Shown piece by piece: positions 1-6,062 of a stretch of 6,134 nucleotides of DNA. Source of the DNA: Alkalimonas sp. GTDB taxonomy: Bacteria; Pseudomonadota; Gammaproteobacteria; Enterobacterales; Alteromonadaceae. The stretch spans positions 1 to 6,134 of the forward strand of contig SKGJ01000400.1 in NCBI GenBank assembly GCA_007117525.1. Reading direction: 5' to 3'. A program made the position numbers and the translations under genes. Position 1 is the stretch's first letter; every line of letters starts with the position of its first letter. Below the pieces are notes generated by a model, which did not search any database, was not told where the DNA came from, and worked only from the letters and a program-made list of their open reading frames with translations.

Positions 1-1318
1 CCGACAAATGCCCCATCCGCACCATCGGCTCATGGCCTTCTTCGATGATCGACAGCTTACGCTTTTTGTCGTTGTCGCCCGGCCAGCGCACGTCCACTTG
101 CTCCAACAAGAAACGGCGGTTGATTTCGTAAATGATTTCCAGATGGCGCGGCAGTACTTTCTCAAACATCCGAACCGACCAACTCTCCAGCGCCTCGGGC
201 AGCAAAGTATGGTTGGTGTAAGCAAACACCTGCTGACAAATGCCCCAGGCTTCATCCCAGTGCATATCGGCGCGGTCCACCAGAATACGCATCAGCTCCG
301 GGATGGCGACCGCCGGGTGAGTATCGTTCAGCTGAATCACCACTTGCTCAGGGAACTTGCTCCAGTCATCGCCATGGGCGCGCTTGTAGCGGCGAATAAT
401 GTCTTTTAACGAGCAGGAGCAGAAGAAGTACTGCTGAATTAACCGCAACTCTTTACCCGCTTCGGTTTCATCGTTCGGGTACAACACCTTGGAAATGGTT
501 TCCGCTTCGATGTTCTCGCGCGAAGCATCGACGTAGCCGCCGGAGTTAAACACGTCCCAGTTAAAGAAATCGCTGGCACGGCTTTCCCATAAACGCAGCA
601 CATTGACCGAGCTGCCATGGTAACCCACCACCGGAATGTCCCAGGGCACCCCTTTGATGATGCGCCCCGGGTGCCAGACTTTTTTCATCCGGCCTTGCAA
701 ATCGTAGACGGTTTCGACATAGCCATAGACCGAGATTTCCTGCACCGACTCGGGCCGGCAAATCTCCCACGGGTTGCCGTACTCGCGCCAGCTGTCCGGT
801 CGCTCGATTTGGCGGCCAGCCTGAAACTCCTGCTGGAACAAACCGTGCTCGTAATGGATACCATAACCGACCGCCGGCAGGTTCATGGTGGCCAGCGAGT
901 CGATAAAGCAAGCAGCAAGACGGCCAAGACCGCCGTTGCCCAGCGCCATGTCTTCTTCCTGGTCTTCCAACTCGGCAATATCATGACCCAGCTCAGCCAG
1001 CGCTTGTTTGGCCGACTGATACAAGCCCAAATTGTGCAGGTTGTTGCTGAACAGACGGCCCATCAGGTACTCGAGACTGAAGTAGTGCACCGCCCGGGTG
1101 TCTTGCTGGTAATGTTCACGCTGGGTAGTCCGCAGGCCGTCGAACACCGACTCATTGACGGCGGCACAGGTGGCCCGCCACCAGGCTTGAGGGCTGGCTT
1201 TGTTGATGTCCGTACCCAGTGTTGCGTGCAGATGACGAATAATGCGTTCTTTCAACTGCTCGGCGTTCAGACTCGCTGTTGCCGGCGTGGATGATGAGGA
1301 GATCTTTGTTTTAGTCAT
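1..1318 (-). CDS. glgP: Glycogen/alpha-glucan phosphorylase, N-terminal half (runs off left edge)
   Basis: Phosphorolysis of glycogen or maltodextrin ends to glucose-1-phosphate, a cytoplasmic PLP enzyme of glycosyltransferase family 35. Translating the minus strand from ATG 1316-1318 gives 439 codons without a stop or frameshift, about half of a typical 800-840-residue phosphorylase. Family motifs seen in order: SLEYLMGR (81-88), [12 protein letters not shown] (127-138), [11 protein letters not shown] (151-161), SKVLYPND (276-283), [18 protein letters not shown] (329-346) and [12 protein letters not shown] (367-378). The PLP-lysine half lies outside the window, so catalytic completeness cannot be judged. 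The start is supported by an AGGA ribosome site at 1325-1328, six bases upstream. Residues 7-16 are a Ser/Thr/Ala-rich head that probably varies between species. The gene follows pgm in the same direction, so the two encode consecutive steps of glycogen breakdown. GlgP versus MalP cannot be separated from this half alone; the glycogen role is inferred from context. Confidence 0.95.
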   Translation of the reverse strand, partial: MTKTKISSSSTPATASLNAEQLKERIIRHLHATLGTDINKASPQAWWRATCAAVNESVFDGLRTTQREHYQQDTRAVHYFSLEYLMGRLFSNNLHNLGLYQSAKQALAELGHDIAELEDQEEDMALGNGGLGRLAACFIDSLATMNLPAVGYGIHYEHGLFQQEFQAGRQIERPDSWREYGNPWEICRPESVQEISVYGYVETVYDLQGRMKKVWHPGRIIKGVPWDIPVVGYHGSSVNVLRLWESRASDFFNWDVFNSGGYVDASRENIEAETISKVLYPNDETEAGKELRLIQQYFFCSCSLKDIIRRYKRAHGDDWSKFPEQVVIQLNDTHPAVAIPELMRILVDRADMHWDEAWGICQQVFAYTNHTLLPEALESWSVRMFEKVLPRHLEIIYEINRRFLLEQVDVRWPGDNDKKRKLSIIEEGHEPMVRMGHLS

Positions 1319-1324
1319 TGCCAA

Positions 1325-1328
1325 TCCT
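1325..1328 (-). promoter_or_regulatory. Ribosome binding site of glgP
   Basis: On the minus strand AGGA is followed by six bases and then ATG 1318-1316. This supports the chosen glgP start; no other in-frame start with such a site was seen nearby. Confidence 0.6.
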
Positions 1329-1429
1329 GTTGGTTAGTAGCTCACCGGTCTGCCCTGGCCACAAGACGTTTGGGGGCATGCTAAAGCTTAGCTGCTGGCA
1401 AGGCCCAGACAAGTGAAAGATTTCTTGCT

Positions 1430-1458
1430 ATTAAATGTAAAAAGATTACAAAAAACAA
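1430..1458 (-). promoter_or_regulatory. Possible glgP promoter
   Basis: On the minus strand TTGTTT (1458-1453) and TTTAAT (1435-1430) are separated by 17 bp within an AT-rich stretch, about 110 bp before the glgP start. The hexamers match sigma-70 only partly, and the -10 lacks the important second-position A. It would give glgP expression independent of seqA-pgm. The rest of the 1319-1527 gap shows no ORF or convincing terminator apart from the hairpin at the pgm end. Confidence 0.3.
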
Positions 1459-1520
1459 GGCAGGAATACGTTTGCATAGGCATTGACAGCAAAATATCGT
1501 AACAATATTACAGCTTGATG

Positions 1521-1545
1521 GCCGCGATCAGGGGTTGATCGCGGC
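1521..1545 (-). repeat. 10-bp perfect stem-loop spanning the pgm stop codon
   Basis: GCCGCGATCA (1521-1530) and its exact reverse complement (1536-1545) flank a 5-base loop. The pgm TGA (1528-1530) lies inside one arm and the last Pgm codons inside the rest. No T-run follows on the minus strand; a run of five T precedes it instead. It is therefore not a standard intrinsic terminator for pgm. It may stabilise the 3' end, attenuate transcription, or simply be a coincidence of coding sequence. Each arm contains a GATC, and the two are 11 bp apart. Confidence 0.6.
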
Positions 1546-3177
1546 AAAAACGGCATCGACAAAGCTTTTGGCGTCCTGTTCCAACAAAGCCAGGTGCTCA
1601 CCATCGACAAAACTTTCCAGGTAAATCTTGTAGGTGTTTTCAGTCCCCGAGGGTCTGGCAGCAAACCAGCCATTTTGGGTCACGACTTTCACCCCGCCAA
1701 TACCAGCCTGATTGCCCGGTGCTTTGGTCATCACGCCTAAGATAGCATCCCCTGCCAACTCGGTTTGCGCCACACTGCTGGCATCCAGCTGTTTCAGCGC
1801 TTGCTTTTGCGCAGGTGTTGCAGCGGCATCGAGCCGGCGGTACAAAGGACTGCCCAGCTCTTTGGTCAGAGCCTGATAATGCTGATAGGGATCGACCCCG
1901 GTTTTGGCCAGGATTTCCGCAGCCAGCAGTCCCAGAATAAAACCGTCTTTATCGGTGCTCCAGGCACTGCCGTCAAAACGTAAAAAACTGGCACCGGCAC
2001 TTTCTTCGCCACCAAAAGCCACAGAGCCGTCGGCCAGACCATCAACAAACCATTTAAAGCCAACGGGGACTTCGTAGAGTGCACGACCGCGAGCTGCCAC
2101 GACCCGGTCAATTAACGCACTGGATACCAGGGTTTTGCCAATCTTAAGCTCCGCAGGCCAATCTGGCCGGTTGCTCAGCAGGTAGTTGATGGCCACCGCC
2201 AGATAATGATTCGGATTCATCAGGCCACCACTGCGGGTGACAATGCCGTGACGGTCAAAATCCGGATCGTTGCCAATGGCGATGTCGTACTGATCTTTCA
2301 GTTGAATCAAATGACTCATCGCATAGGCCGATGAGCAGTCCATCCGAATCACGCCGTCTTTATCCAGTGGCATAAAACCAAAGGCCGGGTCGACTTTCTC
2401 ATTCACCACGGTTAAGTCCAGCCCATAGTGCCTGGCAATTACTGGCCAATAGCCAATGCCAGAGCCGCCCATGGGATCAACCGCAATCCGGATGCCCGCT
2501 TTCGCGATGGCGGCCATATCCACCACCTGCTGCAATTCCTCCACGTAGGGTTGCACGTAATCGTATGGCTCGCACAAGGCGGAAGCCAGCGCCTGGTCGA
2601 GGGGTATCCGTTTTACACCGTCTAAGCCCGAAGCCAATAACGCATTGGCACGTTGCTGAATGGCATCGGTCACATCGGTATCGGCTGGCCCACCGTGCGG
2701 CGGATTGTACTTAATGCCGCCATCCTGCGGTGGATTGTGTGAAGGCGTGATCACCAGGCCATCGGCCTTTTCGGCATGCACCTTGTTGTGGTTGATGATG
2801 GCATGGGAAATCACCGGCGTTGGCGTAAAACCATGCCCTTGCTGGATACGCACCCGTACTCCATTGGCCACCAACACCTGCACCACCGAAGCAAAAGCAG
2901 GCTCGGACAAGGCATGGGTGTCCTTGCCAATCAACAAAGGACCATGGATGCCGGCTTGCTGCCGGTACTCCGCGACAGCCTGACTGATGGCCAACAAATG
3001 GGGCTCATTGAAGGCATGCGCCAATGCACTGCCCCGATGCCCGGAGGTGCCAAAACTCACCAAATGTTGCGGATTGCTCACATCGGGCTTGCGTTCGTAA
3101 TAACAGCTGATCAGCTGACAAACATCGATAAGCTGATCCTGTGCAGCTACCTGACCAGCATTGGGGTGCACTGACAT
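1528..3177 (-). CDS. pgm: Phosphoglucomutase, alpha-D-glucose phosphate-specific
   Basis: Interconverts glucose-1-phosphate and glucose-6-phosphate through a phosphoserine intermediate in the cytoplasm, linking glycogen and nucleotide-sugar metabolism to glycolysis. The product is 549 residues, close to E. coli Pgm (546). It shows FGTSGHRGS at 42-50, the active-site serine loop [11 protein letters not shown] (144-154, Ser146), the metal loop DPDFDR (304-309), the sugar-recognition loop GGEESAG (389-395) and the phosphate-binding [10 protein letters not shown] (508-517). All the key residues of the alpha-D-phosphohexomutase family are present. The start is fixed by similarity of the N-terminus to E. 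coli Pgm and by AAGGA just upstream. It lies 9 bp after seqA, as in E. coli, and upstream of glgP, which produces its substrate. Its stop sits inside a perfect 10-bp stem-loop. Identification is firm. Confidence 0.97.
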   Translation of the reverse strand: MSVHPNAGQVAAQDQLIDVCQLISCYYERKPDVSNPQHLVSFGTSGHRGSALAHAFNEPHLLAISQAVAEYRQQAGIHGPLLIGKDTHALSEPAFASVVQVLVANGVRVRIQQGHGFTPTPVISHAIINHNKVHAEKADGLVITPSHNPPQDGGIKYNPPHGGPADTDVTDAIQQRANALLASGLDGVKRIPLDQALASALCEPYDYVQPYVEELQQVVDMAAIAKAGIRIAVDPMGGSGIGYWPVIARHYGLDLTVVNEKVDPAFGFMPLDKDGVIRMDCSSAYAMSHLIQLKDQYDIAIGNDPDFDRHGIVTRSGGLMNPNHYLAVAINYLLSNRPDWPAELKIGKTLVSSALIDRVVAARGRALYEVPVGFKWFVDGLADGSVAFGGEESAGASFLRFDGSAWSTDKDGFILGLLAAEILAKTGVDPYQHYQALTKELGSPLYRRLDAAATPAQKQALKQLDASSVAQTELAGDAILGVMTKAPGNQAGIGGVKVVTQNGWFAARPSGTENTYKIYLESFVDGEHLALLEQDAKSFVDAVFAAINP

Positions 3178-3183
3178 ACAAAG

Positions 3184-3188
3184 TCCTT
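3184..3188 (-). promoter_or_regulatory. pgm ribosome binding site overlapping the seqA stop
   Basis: AAGGA on the minus strand is followed by six bases and then the pgm ATG (3177-3175). Its first two bases are part of the seqA TAA stop (3189-3187), so ribosomes ending seqA sit on the pgm initiation site. This suggests translational coupling and a shared transcript. Confidence 0.7.
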
Positions 3189-3732
3189 AAAGTAGATCGC
3201 GAATTTGTTCCGCCTGTTGCTCGTTGTAGCCAAGTTTAAGCGCCGCTTCAGTGAGCATCATTTTTTTGCGGGTGGTATTGGAATTGCTAATCACCCAGAA
3301 GTCTGTTTCCGGAATGGCTTTTGGGTTGGTACTGCTGCCGGTTTGCAGCAACTCGGCTTCATTGCGGCCAAAGTATTGACGGTCACGCCCCTTGATCTCC
3401 AGCACCTTGGCAAAGTCAGCCGGATGGGCTTTAGCCAGCGCCGATAAGATCAGCAAAAAGCGGCCGACAATGCTGGATTCTGCTTGCAGATCCTGTCGAC
3501 TGATTCTATCCAGCACGGAGGCAGCAGTGCCCGAGTTACTGGTTTTACTGTTGGCTTTGGCCGGTGCGGGTTCAGCAGCAGCACTCTCCTGCGGGTTCTC
3601 TACCGCGGGCACCGACGCATCGGCGGCTCCCAGTAACAAACGACGCAGGATCTGGGAGGCACTTTCACCAATTTGCTGGGTTTGACTGGCAATGTACTGG
3701 TACAACTCTTCATCAATTTCAATGGTTTTCAT
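3187..3732 (-). CDS. seqA: SeqA, negative modulator of replication initiation
   Basis: SeqA binds hemimethylated GATC sites behind replication forks and at oriC, blocking re-initiation and organising new DNA. The product is 181 residues, the same length as E. coli SeqA, and lines up with it without gaps at both ends. The N-terminal oligomerisation domain is residues 1-35 (MKTIEIDEELYQYIAS, then GESASQILRRLL). An Ala/Pro/Ser-rich linker covers roughly 36-72, and the DNA-binding domain about 73-181. Of the residues known to contact hemimethylated DNA in E. coli, Arg116, Arg118, Asn150 and Asn152 are kept, but position 117 is Asp instead of Thr. A longer in-frame ATG at 3759 would add nine residues and is rejected, because MKTI is the family start. 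The preceding AGG is only a weak ribosome site. A likely promoter with perfect TATAAT lies 45 bp upstream, and pgm follows directly. Confidence 0.97.
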   Translation of the reverse strand: MKTIEIDEELYQYIASQTQQIGESASQILRRLLLGAADASVPAVENPQESAAAEPAPAKANSKTSNSGTAASVLDRISRQDLQAESSIVGRFLLILSALAKAHPADFAKVLEIKGRDRQYFGRNEAELLQTGSSTNPKAIPETDFWVISNSNTTRKKMMLTEAALKLGYNEQQAEQIRDLL

Positions 3733-3776
3733 GCATATGGCCTGTTGCGGGAACATCAAAAGGTAGATTGTGTTGC

Positions 3777-3805
3777 ATTATATAAAGCCCCCTCACCAGT
3801 TACCA
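3777..3805 (-). promoter_or_regulatory. Likely seqA-pgm promoter
   Basis: A perfect TATAAT (3782-3777, minus strand) is preceded at 17 bp by TGGTAA (3805-3800), a poor -35. Transcription would start near 3770, giving a leader of about 38 bases before the seqA ATG. The weak -35 suggests an activator or modest strength. The -35 lies 33 bp from the left end of the repeat element, so the element sits just behind this promoter. Confidence 0.55.
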
Positions 3806-3837
3806 GCCTGTATCGACTGCTTGCTCGTTTCTGCTAC

Positions 3838-3864
3838 TATATACCCAAGTGACCTCAAGATGCG
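3838..3864 (+). repeat. Left terminal inverted repeat
   Basis: A 27-bp sequence pairing perfectly with 4081-4107. Identity stops on both sides: bases 3837 and 4108 do not pair, and neither do 3865 and 4080. The boundary is therefore sharp. Confidence 0.9.
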
Positions 3865-3875
3865 AGCTTCAGAGT

Positions 3876-3964
3876 CGCTGGGTGCTTTCAATGCAAGGCA
3901 CACTGGCGACGCAATGTCGGCCACCTTGCTAGCCAGAGTAACGCCGCAGTGGAAGCACCCAGCG
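3876..3964. repeat. Internal stem-loop A of the element
   Basis: CGCTGGGTGCTT (3876-3887) is the exact reverse complement of 3953-3964. Pairing continues inward with mismatches to about 3894/3946, and three more pairs form outside one mismatch (3872-3874 with 3966-3968). The roughly 50-base loop contains shorter complementary pieces such as CTGGC and GCCAG. Confidence 0.8.
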
Positions 3965-3967
3965 GCT

Positions 3968-3980
3968 CCCGCAGGGCGGG
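3968..3980. repeat. Small GC hairpin between the two internal stem-loops
   Basis: CCCGC (3968-3972), loop AGG, GCGGG (3976-3980). The GCGGG arm can alternatively pair with CCCGC at 4069-4073, which would lengthen stem B, so two exclusive folds are possible. Confidence 0.6.
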
Positions 3981-3982
3981 GC

Positions 3983-4065
3983 TAAAAGCGCTTTATACGG
4001 CGTTAGCTGTTGTCGATTTGGAACCACCAAACCTTCCAACAACTGCCTTGCCTAAAGCGCTTTTA
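3983..4065. repeat. Internal stem-loop B of the element
   Basis: TAAAAGCGCTTTA (3983-3995) is the exact reverse complement of 4053-4065. Each arm itself contains the palindrome AAAGCGCTTT. The 57-base interior has further partial pairing (GCTGTTG near 4006 with CAACAAC near 4037, TTTGG with CCAAA). With 3976-3980 and 4069-4073 included, the stem reaches 18 bp around a 2/3-base internal loop. Confidence 0.75.
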
Positions 4066-4080
4066 TCTCCCGCTGAAATC

Positions 4081-4107
4081 CGCATCTTGAGGTCACTTGG
4101 GTATATA
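4081..4107 (-). repeat. Right terminal inverted repeat
   Basis: Exact reverse complement of 3838-3864. It ends 51 bp before the ybfF ATG, so it lies within the region where the ybfF promoter would be expected. Confidence 0.9.
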
Positions 4108-4158
4108 CCACATTTGCATCAAGCCCAATGCTTTGGGTTTAAAAGTCACAGGATTGTC

Positions 4159-4926
4159 ATGAAACTCTACAGTGAAGAACGCGGCTCGGGTCCCCATCTG
4201 GTGTTGCTGCACGGACTTTTTGGCAGTCAGGACAACCTGGCTGGCATTCCCAGGGTAGCCCAGGACCACTTCAAGGTACTTAGTCTGGACTTGCCCAACC
4301 ATGGCCGCTCCCCTCACAGCGATGCCATGAACTACCCGCAGATGGCTCAGGCTGTCCTTGCCAGTCTGCCCGAGGATGCCGACAGCTTTTACTTGCTGGG
4401 CCACTCCATGGGCGGCAAAGTTGCGATGCAACTGGCGTTAAGCGCCCCAGAGCGCGTCAAAGCGCTGCTGGTAGCCGATATTGCACCGGTTGAATACAAC
4501 GACCGACACAGCGCTATTATCGAGGCCATGCAGCAGCTCAACCTGAGCAATCTAAGCTCGCGGCAACAAGCCGATCAGCACCTGGCTAAGACCATTGCCG
4601 AGCCAGGAGTGCGGCAGTTTTTACTGAAGAATCTGGTAAAGAATGCAGAGGGGTTTCATTGGCGCTGCGATCTTGCCACCATTGCCCGTTGCTACCCCGA
4701 GGTTTTGGCCGCGCCAGCAGGCCCGGCCTATCCGGGACCGGTACTTTTTATCAAAGGCGCCAACTCCGATTACATCCTGCCGGAGCATCAAGCCGCCACC
4801 CAAGCATTGTTTCCCAAAGCCCAGGCCAAAATTATTCATGGCGCCGGCCATTGGCTGCACGCAGAAAAGCCAGCAGCATTCAATAAGATTGTGCTGGATT
4901 TTTTGCAGGCTCAAACCGACTGCTAG
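4159..4926 (+). CDS. ybfF: YbfF-family alpha/beta hydrolase (esterase)
   Basis: A cytoplasmic alpha/beta-hydrolase-fold esterase of the YbfF/ABHD11-like group. E. coli YbfF hydrolyses acyl-CoA and short esters in vitro, but its cellular role is not settled. The product is 255 residues against 254 in E. coli. Visible motifs are the oxyanion-hole HGLFGS (18-23), DLPNHGRS (44-51), the nucleophile elbow GHSMGG (81-86, Ser83) and the catalytic histidine region GAGHWLHAEKP (228-238, His231). The acidic residue may be Asp107 in VADIAPVEY or Asp204; sequence alone does not decide. The start is ATG 4159 with ACAGGA five bases upstream (4148-4153). The frame stays open back to 3949 inside the repeat element, but that 70-residue extension is element sequence, not protein family. 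It is divergent from seqA, as in E. coli. No signal peptide is seen. No strong promoter is visible; TTGCAT near 4114 with TTTAAA near 4138 (18-bp spacing) is only a weak candidate. Confidence 0.93.
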   Translation: MKLYSEERGSGPHLVLLHGLFGSQDNLAGIPRVAQDHFKVLSLDLPNHGRSPHSDAMNYPQMAQAVLASLPEDADSFYLLGHSMGGKVAMQLALSAPERVKALLVADIAPVEYNDRHSAIIEAMQQLNLSNLSSRQQADQHLAKTIAEPGVRQFLLKNLVKNAEGFHWRCDLATIARCYPEVLAAPAGPAYPGPVLFIKGANSDYILPEHQAATQALFPKAQAKIIHGAGHWLHAEKPAAFNKIVLDFLQAQTDC

Positions 4927-4981
4927 CGCTTTTTTTCAGCAGATCGCTTGTGATAAAACAAGAAATCCATGCCGATTTTGT

Positions 4982-4989
4982 GCTATAGT
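4982..4989 (+). promoter_or_regulatory. Extended -10 promoter candidate for the DUF2788-ybfE-fldA cluster
   Basis: TGCTATAGT fits the extended -10 pattern TGnTATAAT (hexamer 4984-4989). No good -35 lies 16-18 bp upstream, as is usual for extended -10 promoters. Initiation would fall near 4996, followed by eight T (4997-5004) and a leader of about 26 bases. A GC-rich stretch (GCCGCCG) lies between the -10 and the start. Confidence 0.5.
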
Positions 4990-5021
4990 GCCGCCGTTTT
5001 TTTTCTGGCAGTGTGCATACG

Positions 5022-5240
5022 ATGAGCTACGATATTGAGCAGTACGAATCTCTGGCACTCTGGATTGGCCTCGCCATCTTGTTTTTCTTTATTGGCATGG
5101 CCATTCAGGATGTATTGAAACGCGGTAAAGTGCCGTTGTTTGGCCGTATTTTTGTCTGGATAGTGCTCTTTACCGGCTGCGCAGGCTTTATCGCCAAAGG
5201 CATTATTCAGTTTATTTACGAAACACAAGGCTTGGGTTGA
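5022..5240 (+). CDS. DUF2788 family small membrane protein
   Basis: A 72-residue protein I recognise as DUF2788-like, found in many marine gammaproteobacteria; its function is unknown. Two hydrophobic segments are visible: about residues 9-28 (SLALWIGLAILFFFIGMAI) and 43-66 (IFVWIVLFTGCAGFIAKGII). They are joined by a short basic loop (DVLKRGKVPLFGR, 30-42), which suggests an inner-membrane hairpin with the positive loop in the cytoplasm. The ATG at 5022 is preferred over an in-frame GTG at 5013, because the protein then begins MSYDIEQYE and the ATG fits the leader better. No strong ribosome site precedes either one. Its TGA overlaps the ATG of ybfE by one base. It lies between ybfF and ybfE, which are adjacent in E. 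coli, so this is a lineage-specific member of the cluster. Family assignment is from memory of the sequence pattern. Confidence 0.8.
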   Translation: MSYDIEQYESLALWIGLAILFFFIGMAIQDVLKRGKVPLFGRIFVWIVLFTGCAGFIAKGIIQFIYETQGLG

Positions 5241-5512
5241 TGGCGAAAAGCAGTAGCGACCGCACCACCCCGGATTTATTTGCCCAGGAAAAGCGTCCCG
5301 GCCGTCCCAGAACCAACCCGCTGCCCCGCGAGGAGCAGCTGAAGTTTAATAAGCGCAATCAGGTGAAACGGGATCGGGAGAAGGGATTAAAGCGTATTGA
5401 GTTTAAAGTGCCGGCAGAGCTGTATCAGCAGCTCACTCAGGCTGCTGAGCAAGCGGAACTGACCCGGAGCGCTTACCTGGAGCAGGTTTTAACCACGATT
5501 TTAATTAAGTAA
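5240..5512 (+). CDS. ybfE: YbfE-like small DNA-binding protein (LexA-regulated protein family)
   Basis: A 90-residue basic protein resembling E. coli YbfE (MAK..DRTT.DLFA, RPGRP.TNPL and NKRNQ are shared). Residues 19-24, RPGRPR, form an AT-hook-like minor-groove motif. Residues 50-88 (from GLKRIEFKVP to TTILIK) have the beta-strand, helix, helix pattern of a ribbon-helix-helix domain. A DNA-binding regulatory role is therefore likely, though no target is known. The E. coli gene is described as LexA-regulated, but no CTG-N10-CAG operator was found in the promoter regions of this cluster. The start is ATG 5240, overlapping the preceding TGA, with AAGG at 5227-5230. An in-frame TTG at 5237 is rejected because the family begins MAK. 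fldA follows after 13 bp. Confidence 0.88.
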   Translation: MAKSSSDRTTPDLFAQEKRPGRPRTNPLPREEQLKFNKRNQVKRDREKGLKRIEFKVPAELYQQLTQAAEQAELTRSAYLEQVLTTILIK

Positions 5513-5525
5513 AAGGCATGCATTT

Positions 5526-6056
5526 ATGGCAACTGTAGGTATTTTTTTCGGCAGTGATACCGGCAACACCGAGCACATCGCCAAAATGATTCAGAAAGAA
5601 CTGGGCAAACATCTGGTCGAGGTGCGGGATATTGCCAAAAGCAGCAAAGAAGACATCGCCAACTTCGACTTACTGCTGTTGGGGATCCCAACCTGGTACT
5701 ATGGCGAAGCCCAGTGCGATTGGGATGATTTCTTCCCGGAGCTGGAAGCCATCGATTTCAACGACAAACTGGTCGCTATTTTTGGCTGTGGCGATCAGGA
5801 AGACTATGCCGAGTATTTTTTGGACGCCATGGGTACCCTGCGCGATATCATTGAGCCCAAAGGCGCCATTCTCGTCGGCCACTGGCCAACCGAAGGCTAC
5901 GACTTCGTTGCTTCCAAGGCGCTGGCCGATGACAACCACTTCATTGGTTTGGGCATTGATGAAGACCGCCAGCCAGAACTGACCGAGCAGCGGGTAAAAG
6001 CCTGGTGCAAGCAGGTGTACGAAGAGATGTGCTTAAAAGAGCTGGAAGGCCTTTAA
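5526..6056 (+). CDS. fldA: Flavodoxin FldA (long-chain, FMN-binding)
   Basis: A soluble low-potential electron carrier. In relatives it takes electrons from ferredoxin/flavodoxin-NADP reductase to enzymes such as radical-SAM proteins, biotin synthase and methionine synthase reactivation, and replaces ferredoxin when iron is short. The product is 176 residues, the same as E. coli FldA and highly similar. The FMN phosphate loop is SDTGNT (10-15). The isoalloxazine-stacking residues are Trp57 in PTWYYGE (55-61) and Tyr94 in GCGDQEDYAEYF (87-98). The extra loop of long-chain flavodoxins (about 120-142) is present. The start is set by AAAGG at 5512-5516, nine bases upstream and touching the ybfE stop. 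It is the last gene of the cluster and is closed by a stem-loop. In E. coli fur follows; the window ends 78 bp after the stop, too soon to tell. Confidence 0.98.
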   Translation: MATVGIFFGSDTGNTEHIAKMIQKELGKHLVEVRDIAKSSKEDIANFDLLLLGIPTWYYGEAQCDWDDFFPELEAIDFNDKLVAIFGCGDQEDYAEYFLDAMGTLRDIIEPKGAILVGHWPTEGYDFVASKALADDNHFIGLGIDEDRQPELTEQRVKAWCKQVYEEMCLKELEGL

Positions 6057-6062
6057 TCATCA

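Larger units (their letters stand above)
3838..4107. mobile_element. 270-bp MITE-like palindromic element with 27-bp perfect terminal inverted repeats
   Basis: The element fills most of the seqA-ybfF intergenic region. Its ends, 3838-3864 and 4081-4107, are exact reverse complements over 27 bp and begin TATATACCCAAGTGACC. Inside are a 12-bp inverted repeat (3876-3887 with 3953-3964), a 5-bp GC hairpin (3968-3980) and a 13-bp inverted repeat (3983-3995 with 4053-4065). No protein of credible length or family is encoded, so any movement would need a transposase supplied elsewhere. The ends carry TATATA, so a TA target duplication of the Tc1/mariner-IS630 kind is possible but cannot be told apart from the repeat. 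No longer target duplication is seen. Length, perfect ends, lack of coding and intergenic position fit a miniature inverted-repeat transposable element. Copy number and parent transposon cannot be determined here. Mobility is inferred, the structure is seen. Confidence 0.75.

Noticed and set aside
617..1294. Long plus-strand open frame (225 codons)
   Set aside because: It is antisense to glgP, which is open throughout with strong family motifs; the product shows no recognisable domain. The same applies to frames at 8-409 (plus) and 561-911 (minus).
2660..3174. Plus-strand frames opposite pgm
   Set aside because: Shadows of the pgm coding sequence, rich in Cys/His/Trp runs and without family features.
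3733..3759. Nine-residue longer SeqA start at 3759
   Set aside because: SeqA proteins begin MKTI; the shorter start gives exactly 181 residues, matching E. coli.
3770..3985. Small plus-strand ORF of 71 codons entering the repeat element
   Set aside because: It begins at the seqA promoter -10 and half of it is element sequence; no ribosome site or domain. Most likely a chance frame.
3865..4080. Transposase or its remnant inside the repeat element
   Set aside because: Only about 216 bp between the ends, taken up by inverted repeats; no transposase motif in any frame.
4920..4942. Possible terminator or LexA-like site at the ybfF end
   Set aside because: The CTGCT/AGCAG stem is only 5 bp and the T-run lies in its loop. 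The CTG and CAG are 14 bases apart where LexA needs 10.
4643..5038. Plus-strand frame of 131 codons overlapping the ybfF end
   Set aside because: Out of frame with ybfF, low-complexity Pro/Arg/Cys composition, no family match recognised.
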